Assembly: GCA_001767525.1 (NCBI GenBank)
Contig: MELF01000049.1
Span: forward strand, 1-64,000
Reading direction: 5' to 3'
DNA from: Acidobacteria bacterium RIFCSPLOWO2_12_FULL_68_19
GTDB taxonomy: Bacteria > Acidobacteriota > Vicinamibacteria > Vicinamibacterales > UBA2999
DNA: 64,000 nt
The first letter of the stretch is position 1. Every line of letters starts with the position of its first letter. A program made the position numbers and the translations under genes. Shown in pieces: positions 7,553-16,406 of the stretch. The notes below the pieces were generated by a model. That model was not told where the DNA came from. It did not search any database and was given only the letters and a program-made list of their open reading frames with translations.

Positions 7553-8554
7553 ATGGCTGCTCGATGGCGGCGCCTCGTCCTTCCGCTCGCGCTCGCGGCC
7601 GCGCTGCCGCTCGCGCGGCTCGGCCCGGTTGCGGCCGCGCAGGCGCCCACGCCACCAGCGGCGCCCGCGCGCCACGTGGACCGCGACCTGCTGATGAGCG
7701 ACGTCGGAACGCTGGGCGCGGCGGCGTTCGAGGGGCGCAGCACCGGCACGCCGGGCGGGCTGCGCGCGCGCCAATGGATCGTCGAGCAGTTCCGGAACGT
7801 GGGCCTCCAGCCGGCACAGACGGGCGGCTACCTCCAGCCCTTCACCGCCACAGCGCGCGACCTGCGGGCCATTCTCCCCGGCGGCCGGCCGTTCAGGAGC
7901 ACCCATGCGGGTGCCAACGTGGTCGGGCGGCTGCCCGGACGCGACCCGGACGGCGGAATCATCGCGGTCACCGCGCACTACGACCACCTGGGCGTTCGCG
8001 ACGGCGTCGTGTATCCAGGCGCCGACGACAATGCGTCGGGCATCGCCGTCCTGCTGGCCGCCGCGCGATACTTCGGGCGCAATTCGGCGCGGCACGGGCT
8101 CGTCTTTGCCGCGCTCGATGCGGAAGAACTGGGCCTGCGCGGCGCGAGAGCGCTCCTCGGCTCCGCCTGGTTCCCACGCGACCGCGTTGTGCTGAACGTC
8201 AATCTCGACATGGTGTCGCGCAACGATCGAAACGAACTGTACGCGGCCGGCCCGTACCATTCACCCTGGCAGACACCGATCCTGCTCGACGTCCAGGGCC
8301 GCGCCGCGGTCCGACTCCTGTTCGGGCACGACCGCCCCGAGTCGCGGAGCCGGGGGCTGGACGACTGGACGCACTCGTCGGACCACGCCGCGTTCCACGA
8401 GGCGCGGATTCCATTCGTCTACTTCGGCGTCGAGGACCACCCGGACTATCACAAGCCGACCGATACCGCCGATCGCATCGATCCGCGGTTCTTCGGCGAC
8501 GCGGCCGACACGATCGTCGAGGCGCTCCGCACCTTCGACGCGCGCCTGCCGTAG
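7553..8554 (+). CDS. secreted M28 family zinc aminopeptidase
   Basis: A 333-residue protein with a signal peptide ending PVAAAQA and an M28 peptidase domain. The metal ligands and catalytic acid are visible in HYDHLG, GADDNASG, DAEELGLRGA, NLDMVSRN and SSDHAAFHEA, in the usual order. It should remove N-terminal residues from peptides outside the cytoplasm using two zinc ions. The ATG at 7553 lies exactly six bases after TACACT (7541-7546), which is preceded by TGC, an extended -10; no Shine-Dalgarno is present, so the mRNA is probably leaderless. It is divergent from the sulfite dehydrogenase operon. Confidence 0.88.
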   Translation: MAARWRRLVLPLALAAALPLARLGPVAAAQAPTPPAAPARHVDRDLLMSDVGTLGAAAFEGRSTGTPGGLRARQWIVEQFRNVGLQPAQTGGYLQPFTATARDLRAILPGGRPFRSTHAGANVVGRLPGRDPDGGIIAVTAHYDHLGVRDGVVYPGADDNASGIAVLLAAARYFGRNSARHGLVFAALDAEELGLRGARALLGSAWFPRDRVVLNVNLDMVSRNDRNELYAAGPYHSPWQTPILLDVQGRAAVRLLFGHDRPESRSRGLDDWTHSSDHAAFHEARIPFVYFGVEDHPDYHKPTDTADRIDPRFFGDAADTIVEALRTFDARLP

Positions 8555-8633
8555 CGCGGCACGATCGAGCATCCTTCCCAATCCGCCCGAATCCGACGTC
8601 GAGATGAAACGGCGACTGCTCCGATAGCGCAGG

Positions 8634-9593
8634 TCAGTCCAGCAGGCGCGCGCCGGTGAGAAACCGGCGGTACTCCGAGAAGCGCTGGCTGATACGGTAG
8701 CGCTGCACGCCGCTGCCGCGCAGCACGGTGAAGGTGTCGATGGCATGCGGCAGCATCAGGAACTCCTGGGGGTCGTCGAATTGCACGCGCCGGTACTGGA
8801 TGGACGATTCGGCGCGCTCGATCGCCATCCGAGGCGCCGCGCCCCGCCGCACGTACTCGCGCGGCACGTCGAACTCGAAGCTGCCGACGAGGCGGTCGTC
8901 CATGCGCAGCACGTCGTAGCTCTCCGCGTCGACCCAGATCCGGCCTCGCGACCGTCCCGGCAGCGAGACCGTGACACACTCGCCGGCCCAGACGATGTCG
9001 GGCGGCTGCGCGGTCCGGCCGCGGTAGTCGACGAGCAGGACTCGCCGGCCGTCCGCGCGCCCGACGCCCGCAAACGAGAACTCCGACTCGCCCAGCCGGG
9101 CGGGCAACAGGACGGCGAGCGGCTCGGGAGACACCGGCTTTGGATCGACGCAGCCGGGATCGTCCGCGCCGCGCGCCGGTCGGCCGTTGATGCTGAGCAC
9201 TTCCCGCAGCACACTCGGGCGCGCTAAACCCGCCAAGCCCGGCTGTTCGGGATCCCACGCCACGCGGAGCTCATAGGCAAGCCGCCGCGGGAAATCGAAC
9301 GGCGCCAGGTCGGCGCCAAGCGGCTGGATCCAGACGGTTTCCCTCGACACCACCGTCTGTGCGCGGGAGTACCACTGCTCGAGGCGATGGCCCACCCGCT
9401 GCAGCGTCTGGGCAAGGTCTACGGCCGGCCGCGGCGCCTGTGCGGCCCCCGGAGCCGCGGCGCCGAGGGCCAGAACGGCCGCCCAGATGAGGTTGCGCGC
9501 CCCCCTGGGGCGGACTTGAGAACGCTGGATCTCAGGCGTAGAGTGCTCACACGGGGGTGCGTGATGGCCAAAGAGCCAGTCAGATGCGCGCAT
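8634..9593 (-). CDS. secreted protein of unknown function
   Basis: Up to 319 residues, with a hydrophobic export segment (LIWAAVLALGAAAPGAAQ around residues 35-52), then a soluble region beginning LAQTLQRVGHRLEQWYSRAQTV. The mature part is rich in strands and has the flavour of the secreted lipoprotein-carrier-like proteins common in Acidobacteria. No catalytic motif is seen. The only standard start upstream of the signal segment is the ATG at 9593, which makes the 5' end overlap the divergent metallothionein-like gene by 30 bases. Either the overlap is real or a non-canonical start is used. The gene converges on the M28 peptidase gene. Confidence 0.6.
   Translation of the reverse strand: MRASDWLFGHHAPPCEHSTPEIQRSQVRPRGARNLIWAAVLALGAAAPGAAQAPRPAVDLAQTLQRVGHRLEQWYSRAQTVVSRETVWIQPLGADLAPFDFPRRLAYELRVAWDPEQPGLAGLARPSVLREVLSINGRPARGADDPGCVDPKPVSPEPLAVLLPARLGESEFSFAGVGRADGRRVLLVDYRGRTAQPPDIVWAGECVTVSLPGRSRGRIWVDAESYDVLRMDDRLVGSFEFDVPREYVRRGAAPRMAIERAESSIQYRRVQFDDPQEFLMLPHAIDTFTVLRGSGVQRYRISQRFSEYRRFLTGARLLD
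9516..9544 (+). promoter_or_regulatory. promoter of the metallothionein-like gene
   Basis: TTGAGA (9516-9521) and TAGAGT (9539-9544) are separated by 17 bases. The predicted RNA start near 9551 leaves a 13-base leader with a G-rich stretch before the ATG at 9564. The promoter lies inside the 5' part of the oppositely oriented secreted-protein gene. Confidence 0.55.
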
Positions 9594-9716
9594 GAAGGAT
9601 GCGCATGCATGGTGTCACCAAACGGGCCCCATGGAAAGTACTGCAGCGATCACTGCAAGCAGGTGGGGACCAGAATCGAGCTGCGCTGCGACTGCGGGCA
9701 CCAAGGGTGCCGGTAG
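9564..9716 (+). CDS. small metallothionein-like metal-binding protein
   Basis: Fifty residues with eight cysteines (8, 13, 15, 27, 31, 40, 42, 48) and four histidines, spaced like bacterial metallothioneins (BmtA/SmtA): C.H.GCAC near the N-terminus, HGKYCSDHC in the middle and CDCGHQGC at the C-terminus. Such proteins bind Zn, Cd or Cu in a metal-thiolate cluster and buffer the cytoplasmic metal pool. It has its own promoter and a strong hairpin downstream, which makes it a monocistronic unit. Its start overlaps the divergent secreted-protein gene. Metal specificity cannot be read. Confidence 0.72.
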   Translation: MAKEPVRCAHEGCACMVSPNGPHGKYCSDHCKQVGTRIELRCDCGHQGCR

Positions 9717-9794
9717 GAACGACCTGGACGTTCTCCGCGGCATCTGCGTGCTCCTGCACGCGACCGAAGACGCGGACACTCCACGCACCGGGGG

Positions 9795-9827
9795 GCTGGG
9801 CGCGCGGCACGTTGCCGCGCGCCCAGC
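9795..9827. terminator. strong hairpin between convergent genes
   Basis: A perfect 15-base-pair stem (9795-9809 pairing with 9813-9827) with a three-base loop, nearly all G-C. It lies 79 bases after the metallothionein-like gene and 46 bases before the end of the convergent TonB receptor gene. There is no T-run on either side, so it is either a bidirectional transcript-end stabiliser or a Rho-independent-like terminator without a U tract. Confidence 0.5.
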
Positions 9828-9872
9828 GCGACTCGCACATCACCGTCTTCGCCTCGCTGTCCCGTCGTAGGC

Positions 9873-12245
9873 TCACCGCCCGCCAATCGTGAATCGGGCG
9901 CCGGCTTCGATCGCCCGCGGCAGCCCAGGAAATCCGAGGGCCCCTGCGTACGCCTCGTCCAGCACGTTGTCAACCCGCACGAACAGCGTGAGCCCGCCGC
10001 CGAGGCGATAGTCGCCGCCAATCCCGACCACGGCGTACCCCGGGTTGACGGTGATGTCCACGGACCGTCCTCCCTCCACCGCCGATCCTGGCAGCGACAC
10101 CGTCGAGAGACCGAGAAACGCCGCATCATGGCGCTCGCCGACGACTCGTGCATCGAGGTGCACCGCCGCGCGTCCGGCGACATAGGTGGCCTGCACCGAG
10201 CCGGTGTGGCGCGGACGCCGCAGCAGCGGCTGTCCAGGCTGGAACTGCTCGCTCGTGCTGAGGAACGCGACCACCTCGGTGTCGGCGAACGTGTACGTCG
10301 CGCCGAGGGTGAGGCCGCGGATCGGGCGCTGCAGCGCCGCCTCGAGCTCCCAGCCGTGCGCTGTGGACCCGTCGATGTTCAGGAAGTCCGGCCGGCCGTC
10401 GAGACCGAACCCGGTGGCGCGAAAGGCCACCTGGTCGGTGTAACGATTGTCGAAGAACGTCCCGCGCGCCATCCAGCGCTGGCTGTCGAAGGTGAGCTCG
10501 GCGCCGGCGTCGAAGGTCCGGGCGCGCTCCGGGTGCAGGTCCGGGTTGCCGTCGGTGAACGCCGACCCGAACAGCTCGCCGAAGAGCGGGTTCTTGATGC
10601 CGCGTCCGATGTTCGCGAACACCTTCACCGACGAGAGCGCCGCGCTCCGGAACGGCCGAAGGAAGGCGCCGGCCGACGCCTTGGGACTCACTTCGGTCCC
10701 GTAGCGGGAGTTGTCGTCCACGCGGCCGCCGACGGTCAGGAACCAGCGGTCGCGCCAGGTGAAGCGTTGCTGCAGGAAGTAGGCGTGACTTGCCACGCGG
10801 AACCCTTCCGCCAGCGGATTGCGCTCGCGCTCGTACTCGTACCCCCCGCTCAAGATGTGCGCGCCGCGCCACCGCGCGTCGAGCTGGTACCTGAATGCGG
10901 GCCGCCGCAGCGCCACCTCGCTCGCAAACGGAAAATCGGCGACGCCGAACGGCGTCCAGGCGAGGAATTGCCCGGCCGGCAGCGCCTGCCCCCCCGTCCG
11001 CAGCGCGTCGAACGTCGCGCCATCCACGAGCCGGACCAGTCTCGGACTGTCGGGGAAGATCGCTCCCGGGCGTCCGGTGAGCACGGCAAACACAGTGAAC
11101 GGCGGATCGCCGACCCGATCCGCCGACAGCCGGCTCGCCCGAACGTAGCTGACCGTCGCCGTGTGCGAGACCGAGTCGCCGAGGCGCTCGGTCGCATCGA
11201 GGTGCCAGGAGAGGTCCTCCGTGTCGGCCGCCGTTCCCGTATCGCGCGAGCCGAGAGCAATCGGCCCGACGCCGCGGCCCCGCGCTTCGCCGTAGCGCAC
11301 GCCGCTGCGCACCGACACACGATCGCCCACGACCGCGCCAATCCCGCCGGTCACCGTCGTCTGATCGAACCGGTCGTCCTCCGGCAGCAGATCGCTGAAT
11401 GCCCCGTCCGTCCCCCGATAGGCGACGCCGAGCTGGTAGTCGACGCGGGTGCGGGCGCCTCCGAGCAGATGAAGGTCGGCCCGGCGCGTCGTGAAGCTCC
11501 CGGCCCCCACCGAACCGGTCAACTGGGGCGGGTCGCCCGCCGCCGCGCGCCGAGTGAAGATCTGGACGACCGAGCCAATCGCGTCGGACCCGTACAGCGC
11601 CGATTGCGCCCCGCGCACCACCTCGATCCGTTCGATCTCGGCGGCGGAGATCCGGCTGAAGTCGAACTGGCCGCCGTTGGCATTGACGCGTACGCCGTCG
11701 ACGAGCACGTGGTTGTAGTCGGACTCGCCGCCCCGCGCGAAGAGCGACGCCACGGCGCCCTCGCGTCCCGTCGATTCCACGCTCGCCCCGGGCACGCGGC
11801 GCAGGAGGTCGGCGAGCTGGGAGACGCCGGCCGCGGCAATCGCCTCCCGCGTGATCACCGTGGTCGACTCGGGGGCCGCCGCGCGGCTCCCCGCCACGCG
11901 CGAGGCGGTCACGACGAGCGAGTCGCCGAACGCGGGGATCTGCAGCGCGAAGTCGTGCACGACATCGGCGGTCGGCGCCAGGTCGGCGGTCGCGTCGGCG
12001 AACCCGGCCAGCCGCGCCCGGACGACGTAGCGTCCGCCCGACGGCAGCACGAGGCGGTATCGGCCATCGGCTCCGCTGGTCGCCGTCGCGACCGGCCGGC
12101 CGGCCGTTGCCGCCTCGATGACGACATCGGCCGCCACGGCTCCGGATGGATCCGTGACCTGGCCGCTCATCGTGATCGACTGCTGGGCCGCCGCCGACAC
12201 TGCCGTCAGCGCGACCGCGATCGACACGAGGACATGTACGAACAT
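9873..12245 (-). CDS. TonB-dependent outer-membrane receptor, BtuB-like
   Basis: A 790-residue protein: signal peptide (MFVHVLVSIAVALTAVSAAAQ), a carboxypeptidase-regulatory-like domain (about 25-115), a plug domain (about 120-240; LADLLRRVPGASV, NHVLVDGVRVN, IERIEVVRGAQSALYGSDAIG) and a 22-strand barrel ending in ARFTIGGR. It should import a chelate across the outer membrane with TonB energy; the plug is most like cobalamin receptors, but the substrate is not proven and I find no cobalamin riboswitch upstream. AGGAGGG eight bases before the ATG at 12245 fixes the start; the open frame extends a further 61 codons without support. Confidence 0.85.
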   Translation of the reverse strand: MFVHVLVSIAVALTAVSAAAQQSITMSGQVTDPSGAVAADVVIEAATAGRPVATATSGADGRYRLVLPSGGRYVVRARLAGFADATADLAPTADVVHDFALQIPAFGDSLVVTASRVAGSRAAAPESTTVITREAIAAAGVSQLADLLRRVPGASVESTGREGAVASLFARGGESDYNHVLVDGVRVNANGGQFDFSRISAAEIERIEVVRGAQSALYGSDAIGSVVQIFTRRAAAGDPPQLTGSVGAGSFTTRRADLHLLGGARTRVDYQLGVAYRGTDGAFSDLLPEDDRFDQTTVTGGIGAVVGDRVSVRSGVRYGEARGRGVGPIALGSRDTGTAADTEDLSWHLDATERLGDSVSHTATVSYVRASRLSADRVGDPPFTVFAVLTGRPGAIFPDSPRLVRLVDGATFDALRTGGQALPAGQFLAWTPFGVADFPFASEVALRRPAFRYQLDARWRGAHILSGGYEYERERNPLAEGFRVASHAYFLQQRFTWRDRWFLTVGGRVDDNSRYGTEVSPKASAGAFLRPFRSAALSSVKVFANIGRGIKNPLFGELFGSAFTDGNPDLHPERARTFDAGAELTFDSQRWMARGTFFDNRYTDQVAFRATGFGLDGRPDFLNIDGSTAHGWELEAALQRPIRGLTLGATYTFADTEVVAFLSTSEQFQPGQPLLRRPRHTGSVQATYVAGRAAVHLDARVVGERHDAAFLGLSTVSLPGSAVEGGRSVDITVNPGYAVVGIGGDYRLGGGLTLFVRVDNVLDEAYAGALGFPGLPRAIEAGARFTIGGR

Positions 12246-12446
12246 GCGCAATCCCTCCTGCAACGCCGTGACCGTCCCATTGTAGGAAGCACGACGGCCG
12301 GCCGCACCTGAAGAAATCCCCAGAACCCGCGGCGTCGCGGTTTCTGACAAATAATTCAGCAACTGTTCAGAATGGACGGCCCCGCCCCGACTGAGTAGAC
12401 TGGCGTGCGGGACGAGACCTCGCCCCATCTCATGAAGGGGACCGCG

Positions 12447-13016
12447 ATGCGAAGTTTCCGCTGGCTCGTGTTGGTGAGTGTGATTGCCCTCGCGGCCGGT
12501 TGTCGCTCACAGCAACAGCAGCAGACAGCCGCACCCGAAGGGCCGGTGCTGTTCGGGCCGATCAGGGATGTCATGCACATGATCATCGAACCGTCGGCTC
12601 AAGTGATTTTCGACTCCGTGGCCGTGTCGGTGACCGCAGCCGGCACGCTGGAACGAGAGCCGAGGACCGAGGAAGAATGGGATACCGTCCTGCACGCCGC
12701 GATGACGCTGGCCGAGGCCACCAATCTGGTGGCCATGCCGGGCCGAAGGGTCTCGCGGCCGGAAGATGAAAGTACCTCGGCCGTCGAGAGCGAGCTGCCG
12801 CCCATCCAGATCCAGGCCAAGATCGACGCGAACCGCGCGCTGTGGCTCAAGCACGTCAAGCAGCTCCAGGAGGTCGCCATGAAGGCGTATGAGGCGGCCA
12901 GCCAGAAGAGCGTGCAGGGGCTGTGGGACGTCGGCGAGCCGATCGATCAGGCATGCGAGTCGTGCCACCTGGAGTTCTGGTACCCGAATGAGAAGCGGCC
13001 GGGGCCGCCCCAGTAG
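12447..13016 (+). CDS. cytochrome c'-type monoheme lipoprotein
   Basis: A 189-residue protein with a lipoprotein signal (LALAAGCRS type: ALAAGC) and a mainly helical body with a single CxxCH motif (QACESCHLEFWYP) near the C-terminus, the arrangement of class II cytochromes c. It would sit on the periplasmic face of a membrane and carry electrons or bind a gas at a pentacoordinate haem. AAGGGG eight bases before the ATG at 12447 favours this start over an upstream ATG at 12432. It is followed after ten bases by a cupredoxin gene, so the two probably work together. Confidence 0.78.
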   Translation: MRSFRWLVLVSVIALAAGCRSQQQQQTAAPEGPVLFGPIRDVMHMIIEPSAQVIFDSVAVSVTAAGTLEREPRTEEEWDTVLHAAMTLAEATNLVAMPGRRVSRPEDESTSAVESELPPIQIQAKIDANRALWLKHVKQLQEVAMKAYEAASQKSVQGLWDVGEPIDQACESCHLEFWYPNEKRPGPPQ

Positions 13017-13026
13017 GGCGGCAGCG

Positions 13027-13830
13027 GTGCGCCGCGCCGCCGCCCCGGCGACCCTGTGCCTCGGGCTCCTCCTGTGGGTCGCCGGTCCGTCGATGGCGCC
13101 ACTCTCGGCACAGGGCTCGGCGACCGGGACGATTGCGGGCCACGTCCGGCTGCAGGGCCCTGCCCCTCCAAGTACGGTGATCCGGATGGGCGCGGATCCG
13201 CGGTGCAGCCGCGCCACCCGTGGACAGCGTATCACCCAGGACGTCGTGCTCAGGAGCGCCGACGGTGGCCTGGCGAACGCCTTCGTGCACCTGCAAGGAC
13301 CGTTTCCGGCAACGCCCCCGCCTGCCGAGCCGGTGACGATCGATCAGCGCAACTGCATCTTCGTCCCGCGCGTCGTCGGCGCCAGGACCGGCCAGACGAT
13401 GCAGGTCACCAACAGCGACGCGACCGCCCACAACGTGCACAGCGTGTCCCAGACAAACGCCTTCAACGCCAGCCAGCCGAAACAGGGGATGGTCTACAGG
13501 TTCCAGCTGAAGGCCGACGAGGTCATGATGCGCATCCGCTGCGACATCCATTCGTGGATGGTGACGTATGTCGCCGTGATGCGGCATCCCTACTTCGCGG
13601 TGAGCGGCGTGGACGGGACGTTCACCATCGCCCGCGTACCCGCCGGCCGGCACACCGTCCAGGTCTGGCACGAACGGTACGGAACGCTGACCCGGACGGT
13701 CGACGTCAAGGCCGGCGCGACCGCAACGGTGGAGTTCTCGTACACGGGCACGGAGAAGCCGTCTTCGGCCGAGCTTCGGGATCTCGTGGTTCCCGCCGGC
13801 CCGGACGCGCTCCTCGTAGCCGCGGGTTGA
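13027..13830 (+). CDS. secreted type-1 copper (cupredoxin-like) protein
   Basis: About 267 residues: a signal peptide ending PLSAQG, a plastocyanin-like domain with candidate copper ligands in TAHNVHS (His) and RCDIHSWM (Cys, His, Met), and a short carboxypeptidase-regulatory-like segment (GTFTIARVPAGRHTVQVWH). The Cys-x2-His-x2-Met order matches a type-1 site. It probably shuttles electrons in the periplasm with the cytochrome c' lipoprotein just upstream. GTG 13027 follows an AGGGCGGC stretch. The gene converges on the PepSY gene, leaving eight bases between stops. Confidence 0.72.
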   Translation: MRRAAAPATLCLGLLLWVAGPSMAPLSAQGSATGTIAGHVRLQGPAPPSTVIRMGADPRCSRATRGQRITQDVVLRSADGGLANAFVHLQGPFPATPPPAEPVTIDQRNCIFVPRVVGARTGQTMQVTNSDATAHNVHSVSQTNAFNASQPKQGMVYRFQLKADEVMMRIRCDIHSWMVTYVAVMRHPYFAVSGVDGTFTIARVPAGRHTVQVWHERYGTLTRTVDVKAGATATVEFSYTGTEKPSSAELRDLVVPAGPDALLVAAG

Positions 13831-13838
13831 GCCCACGT

Positions 13839-15416
13839 TCAGGCGATCCGGGTCAGACGCGCCTGTTCGGCCGCCGGGCGCGCCTTCCCGCGCAGGAACC
13901 GCCAGGCGACACCGATCGAGGTCAGGCTGAGCGCCACGCCGCCGGCGCTCAGTCCGATGATGACGATGTACCACGCCGACGGCCTGGCGTACAGCCACGG
14001 GAAGTCGAGGCTGTGCAGCCCCTGATACAGCCAGCGCTCCGTCCGGCTGCCGCGCACCTCCGCCAGCGCGATTGATCCGTCGGTGGCGTCGAAATACAGC
14101 CACGTCTCCCGGGCGTCGTTGAACTTGGTCCGAAGCACCGGAAGCCGTCGGCCTCCGGTCCGGTTGTAGTAGTAGGCGTCGTAGTCGCCGAGCCACGCGG
14201 CGTCGAACGGTTCCAGCCCCCCCATCGCCGCGCGCGCGGCCGCCACGAGCTGGTCGCGTGCGAACGCCTCCCGGATGGCCGGCTCCGTGCCGTCAGCGGA
14301 GACGAGCACCCGTCTCGGCTGCGCGTCGGCCGGGGCAAAGCGCGCCGCCTCCTGGTGGGCCCGCCCCGACGCGCCCGCTCGTTGGTAGGCGGCATAGAAC
14401 GGCGCGCCCATGAACTGCAGGAGCTCGATCTCTTTGGGAGCGAATCGCCGCTGCAGCTCGACAATCGCCGCGGCTGGCGAGACGGTGAACCGATCGACCG
14501 CCACGCCGTCGCCCCGCACCGCGCGCAGCTGCTCGAGGGACGGTCCCGCCGGGGGAAACAGATTCCAGGGGGTCATCGTCAGCAGGCCGCTGAAGGTCCA
14601 GGTGAACGCAGCGGCGCCGAAGAGCAGGCCGGCGTAATGGTGCCACCGCATCCATCCCACGTAGGGGCTCACCGACGTGCCGTGCATGAAACGGCGCGTG
14701 AGGGAAACCCGATAGAGACCGAGGACGAGGCCGAGGACGCACAGCACGCAGCCCACGACCGACCCGTAGACGATCAGGTCGTTCCAGAGCGGCGCCCGGT
14801 CCCACCGGAGCGGCGTGAAGTAGAACCAGTGGGCGACCGGGCCGAGATACCCCCAGAAACGGCCGGCGCGATCGGTCTTCATCACGACCTCGCCGGTTGC
14901 CTCGGCCACGTACACGTCGGTGCCGGCCGCGTCGCCGAGCGCGACGCGGTGCAGCGCGCCGGTGATGTCGAACCGGTTGGTGATGGTCCACTGGTCGGGC
15001 TCGCCGATGGAACCGACGTACCGTGCGGTCGCGCGATGCTCCGGAAACAGGAGACCCGCAACCTCCACCGCGTCCTCCGGCGTCGCGATCTCCAGGGACG
15101 CGCCGTCGGCGGCGGACACGGTGATTGATCCGACCTCGAGGCCGAATCGGTAGACCGGCCGGCCGCGGTAGGTGGTCAGGAGCGCCCGCTCGGGAGGGCT
15201 CCCGAGCCCGGCGGCCTCGAGCGCCTGCGCCGGCGTCAGCCGGATCGCCTGCGCGTCGAGCAGCGGGAGGCGCGCGAGCCGCTCTTGCTGCGAGAACTCC
15301 GGCATCCGCTTGAAGATCATCACGATGCCGGAGGCAAACCAGATCAGGAAGACGAGACAGAACGCCACGCCGAGGTACCGGTGCACGACGATGAGTCCGG
15401 CAATCAGTCGTTTCAT
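13839..15416 (-). CDS. PepSY-associated transmembrane protein
   Basis: A 525-residue membrane protein with a helix at 8-36, two or three central helices (about 212-290; HHYAGLLFGAAAFTWTFSGLLTM) and a C-terminal helix (about 485-508), with large extracytoplasmic PepSY-type domains between. This layout is that of PepSY_TM proteins linked to iron uptake or ferric reduction, in which membrane histidines can bind haem. It is last in an operon with an aldo-keto reductase and a small gene, coupled by an ATGA overlap at 15413-15416. The physiological electron acceptor is unknown. Confidence 0.75.
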   Translation of the reverse strand: MKRLIAGLIVVHRYLGVAFCLVFLIWFASGIVMIFKRMPEFSQQERLARLPLLDAQAIRLTPAQALEAAGLGSPPERALLTTYRGRPVYRFGLEVGSITVSAADGASLEIATPEDAVEVAGLLFPEHRATARYVGSIGEPDQWTITNRFDITGALHRVALGDAAGTDVYVAEATGEVVMKTDRAGRFWGYLGPVAHWFYFTPLRWDRAPLWNDLIVYGSVVGCVLCVLGLVLGLYRVSLTRRFMHGTSVSPYVGWMRWHHYAGLLFGAAAFTWTFSGLLTMTPWNLFPPAGPSLEQLRAVRGDGVAVDRFTVSPAAAIVELQRRFAPKEIELLQFMGAPFYAAYQRAGASGRAHQEAARFAPADAQPRRVLVSADGTEPAIREAFARDQLVAAARAAMGGLEPFDAAWLGDYDAYYYNRTGGRRLPVLRTKFNDARETWLYFDATDGSIALAEVRGSRTERWLYQGLHSLDFPWLYARPSAWYIVIIGLSAGGVALSLTSIGVAWRFLRGKARPAAEQARLTRIA

Positions 15417-15600
15417 GGTCTCTCCCGGTTGGCGTGGGCGAAGCTCGTCAGCGCCGCGCCGTCTCCCGCTCCCGAGTGCGCCGGGACGATCGCCTTCACC
15501 GCCAGGCCGTCGGCGACGAGTCGGCCCTCGAGCCGCACGAGCGACGCCCGGCGGCAGCGAGCAGGACGACGACCGCGGCGATCTTCAGGGCGCGTTTCAT
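15413..15600 (-). pseudogene. small exported protein gene with apparent single-base frameshift
   Basis: The ATG at 15600 overlaps the stop of the aldo-keto reductase as ATGA and begins a hydrophobic signal (MKRALKIAAVVVLLAAAG). In that frame it stops at 15496. A second frame continues with ASLVRLEGRLVADGLAVKAI and ends in a TGA that overlaps the PepSY start as ATGA (15413-15416). The total span is 188 bases, one short of 63 codons, so one missing base near the CCGGGCG run (about 15546-15552) would restore a 62-residue protein coupled at both ends. Either a sequencing error or a recent mutation; function unknown. Confidence 0.6.
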
Positions 15601-16406
15601 GTCTGTGCGAGCCTGGCGACGTACGCCCGTTCCTCCGGGCCGAACCAGGGGGCCCGGCCGGCCGCCGCGTTCATACGCATGTGCGCCGGGCTGGTGGTCG
15701 CCGGAATCACCACGTGACAGCGCGCGTCGCTCAGGATCCACTTGAGGAGCGCCTGGGGCCACGAGGCGACGCCGAACGGCGCCAGCGGTACGAGCGCCTC
15801 GGGCGGGACCCGCCGGCGCGCGAGCCTCCCCTGGCCGAAGGGCCGCATCACGATCACCCCCAGGCCGCGGTCGGCCGCGGCTGGAAGGATAACGCTTTCC
15901 ACGTCCCGTTCAAGCGGGTTGTACGGAATCTGGATCGCGCCGACGCGGCGATCCGCCATGGCGCGCCGAAGTTCCGCGAAGGCGTCCCGGCTGTAGTGCG
16001 TCAGGCCGATGACGCCGACCGTCCCTGCCACGCGCAGCCGTTCGAGCTCGGCGAGCCGCCGCGGCCACGCGACCAGGTTGTGAACCTGATAGACGTCCAC
16101 ACGCCCGAGGAAGCAGCGAAACGCCGCCGCGACCTGCCGCTCGGCCTCACGGTCGTCAGCCGTCCAGAGCTTCGTCGCCACGAACGCACGTTCCCGGCGT
16201 CCCTGGAGCGTCGCGCCGAGGACGTGCTCGGCCTCACCGTACATCGGCGAGGAGTCGAAGAAGGTCGCTCCGGCCTCGAACGCCGCGTCGGTGACCACGC
16301 GGCGCTCCTCCGCTTCCGTCCCGCGGACATCGTAGGTCTGCCACGTGCCCATGCCGACGACCGGCACGCGCATGCCCGAGCTGCCGAACACGCGTTGTTC
16401 CGTCAC
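15597..16406 (-). CDS. aldo/keto reductase
   Basis: About 269 residues of the AKR superfamily (NADPH-dependent carbonyl reduction in a TIM barrel). The catalytic tetrad is visible: Asp and Tyr in FFDSSPMYGEAE, Lys in VATKLWT and His in VYQVHNLV; the C-terminal cofactor-binding segment is VIPATTSPAHMRMN. The GTG at 16406 gives an N-terminus (TEQRVFGSSGMRVPVVGMGTW) aligning with the family; the open frame starts at a GTG at 16442. It is the first gene of a three-gene coupled operon ending with PepSY. Substrate unknown. Confidence 0.85.
   Translation of the reverse strand: MTEQRVFGSSGMRVPVVGMGTWQTYDVRGTEAEERRVVTDAAFEAGATFFDSSPMYGEAEHVLGATLQGRRERAFVATKLWTADDREAERQVAAAFRCFLGRVDVYQVHNLVAWPRRLAELERLRVAGTVGVIGLTHYSRDAFAELRRAMADRRVGAIQIPYNPLERDVESVILPAAADRGLGVIVMRPFGQGRLARRRVPPEALVPLAPFGVASWPQALLKWILSDARCHVVIPATTSPAHMRMNAAAGRAPWFGPEERAYVARLAQT

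Noticed and set aside
9717-9872. Open frames on either strand between the metallothionein-like gene and the TonB receptor
   Set aside because: Short, no start with support, and disrupted in sense by the 15-bp stem at 9795-9827; no protein-like composition.
12246-12446. Cobalamin riboswitch upstream of the BtuB-like receptor
   Set aside because: None of the conserved B12-box sequence is present; the receptor has an ordinary Shine-Dalgarno.
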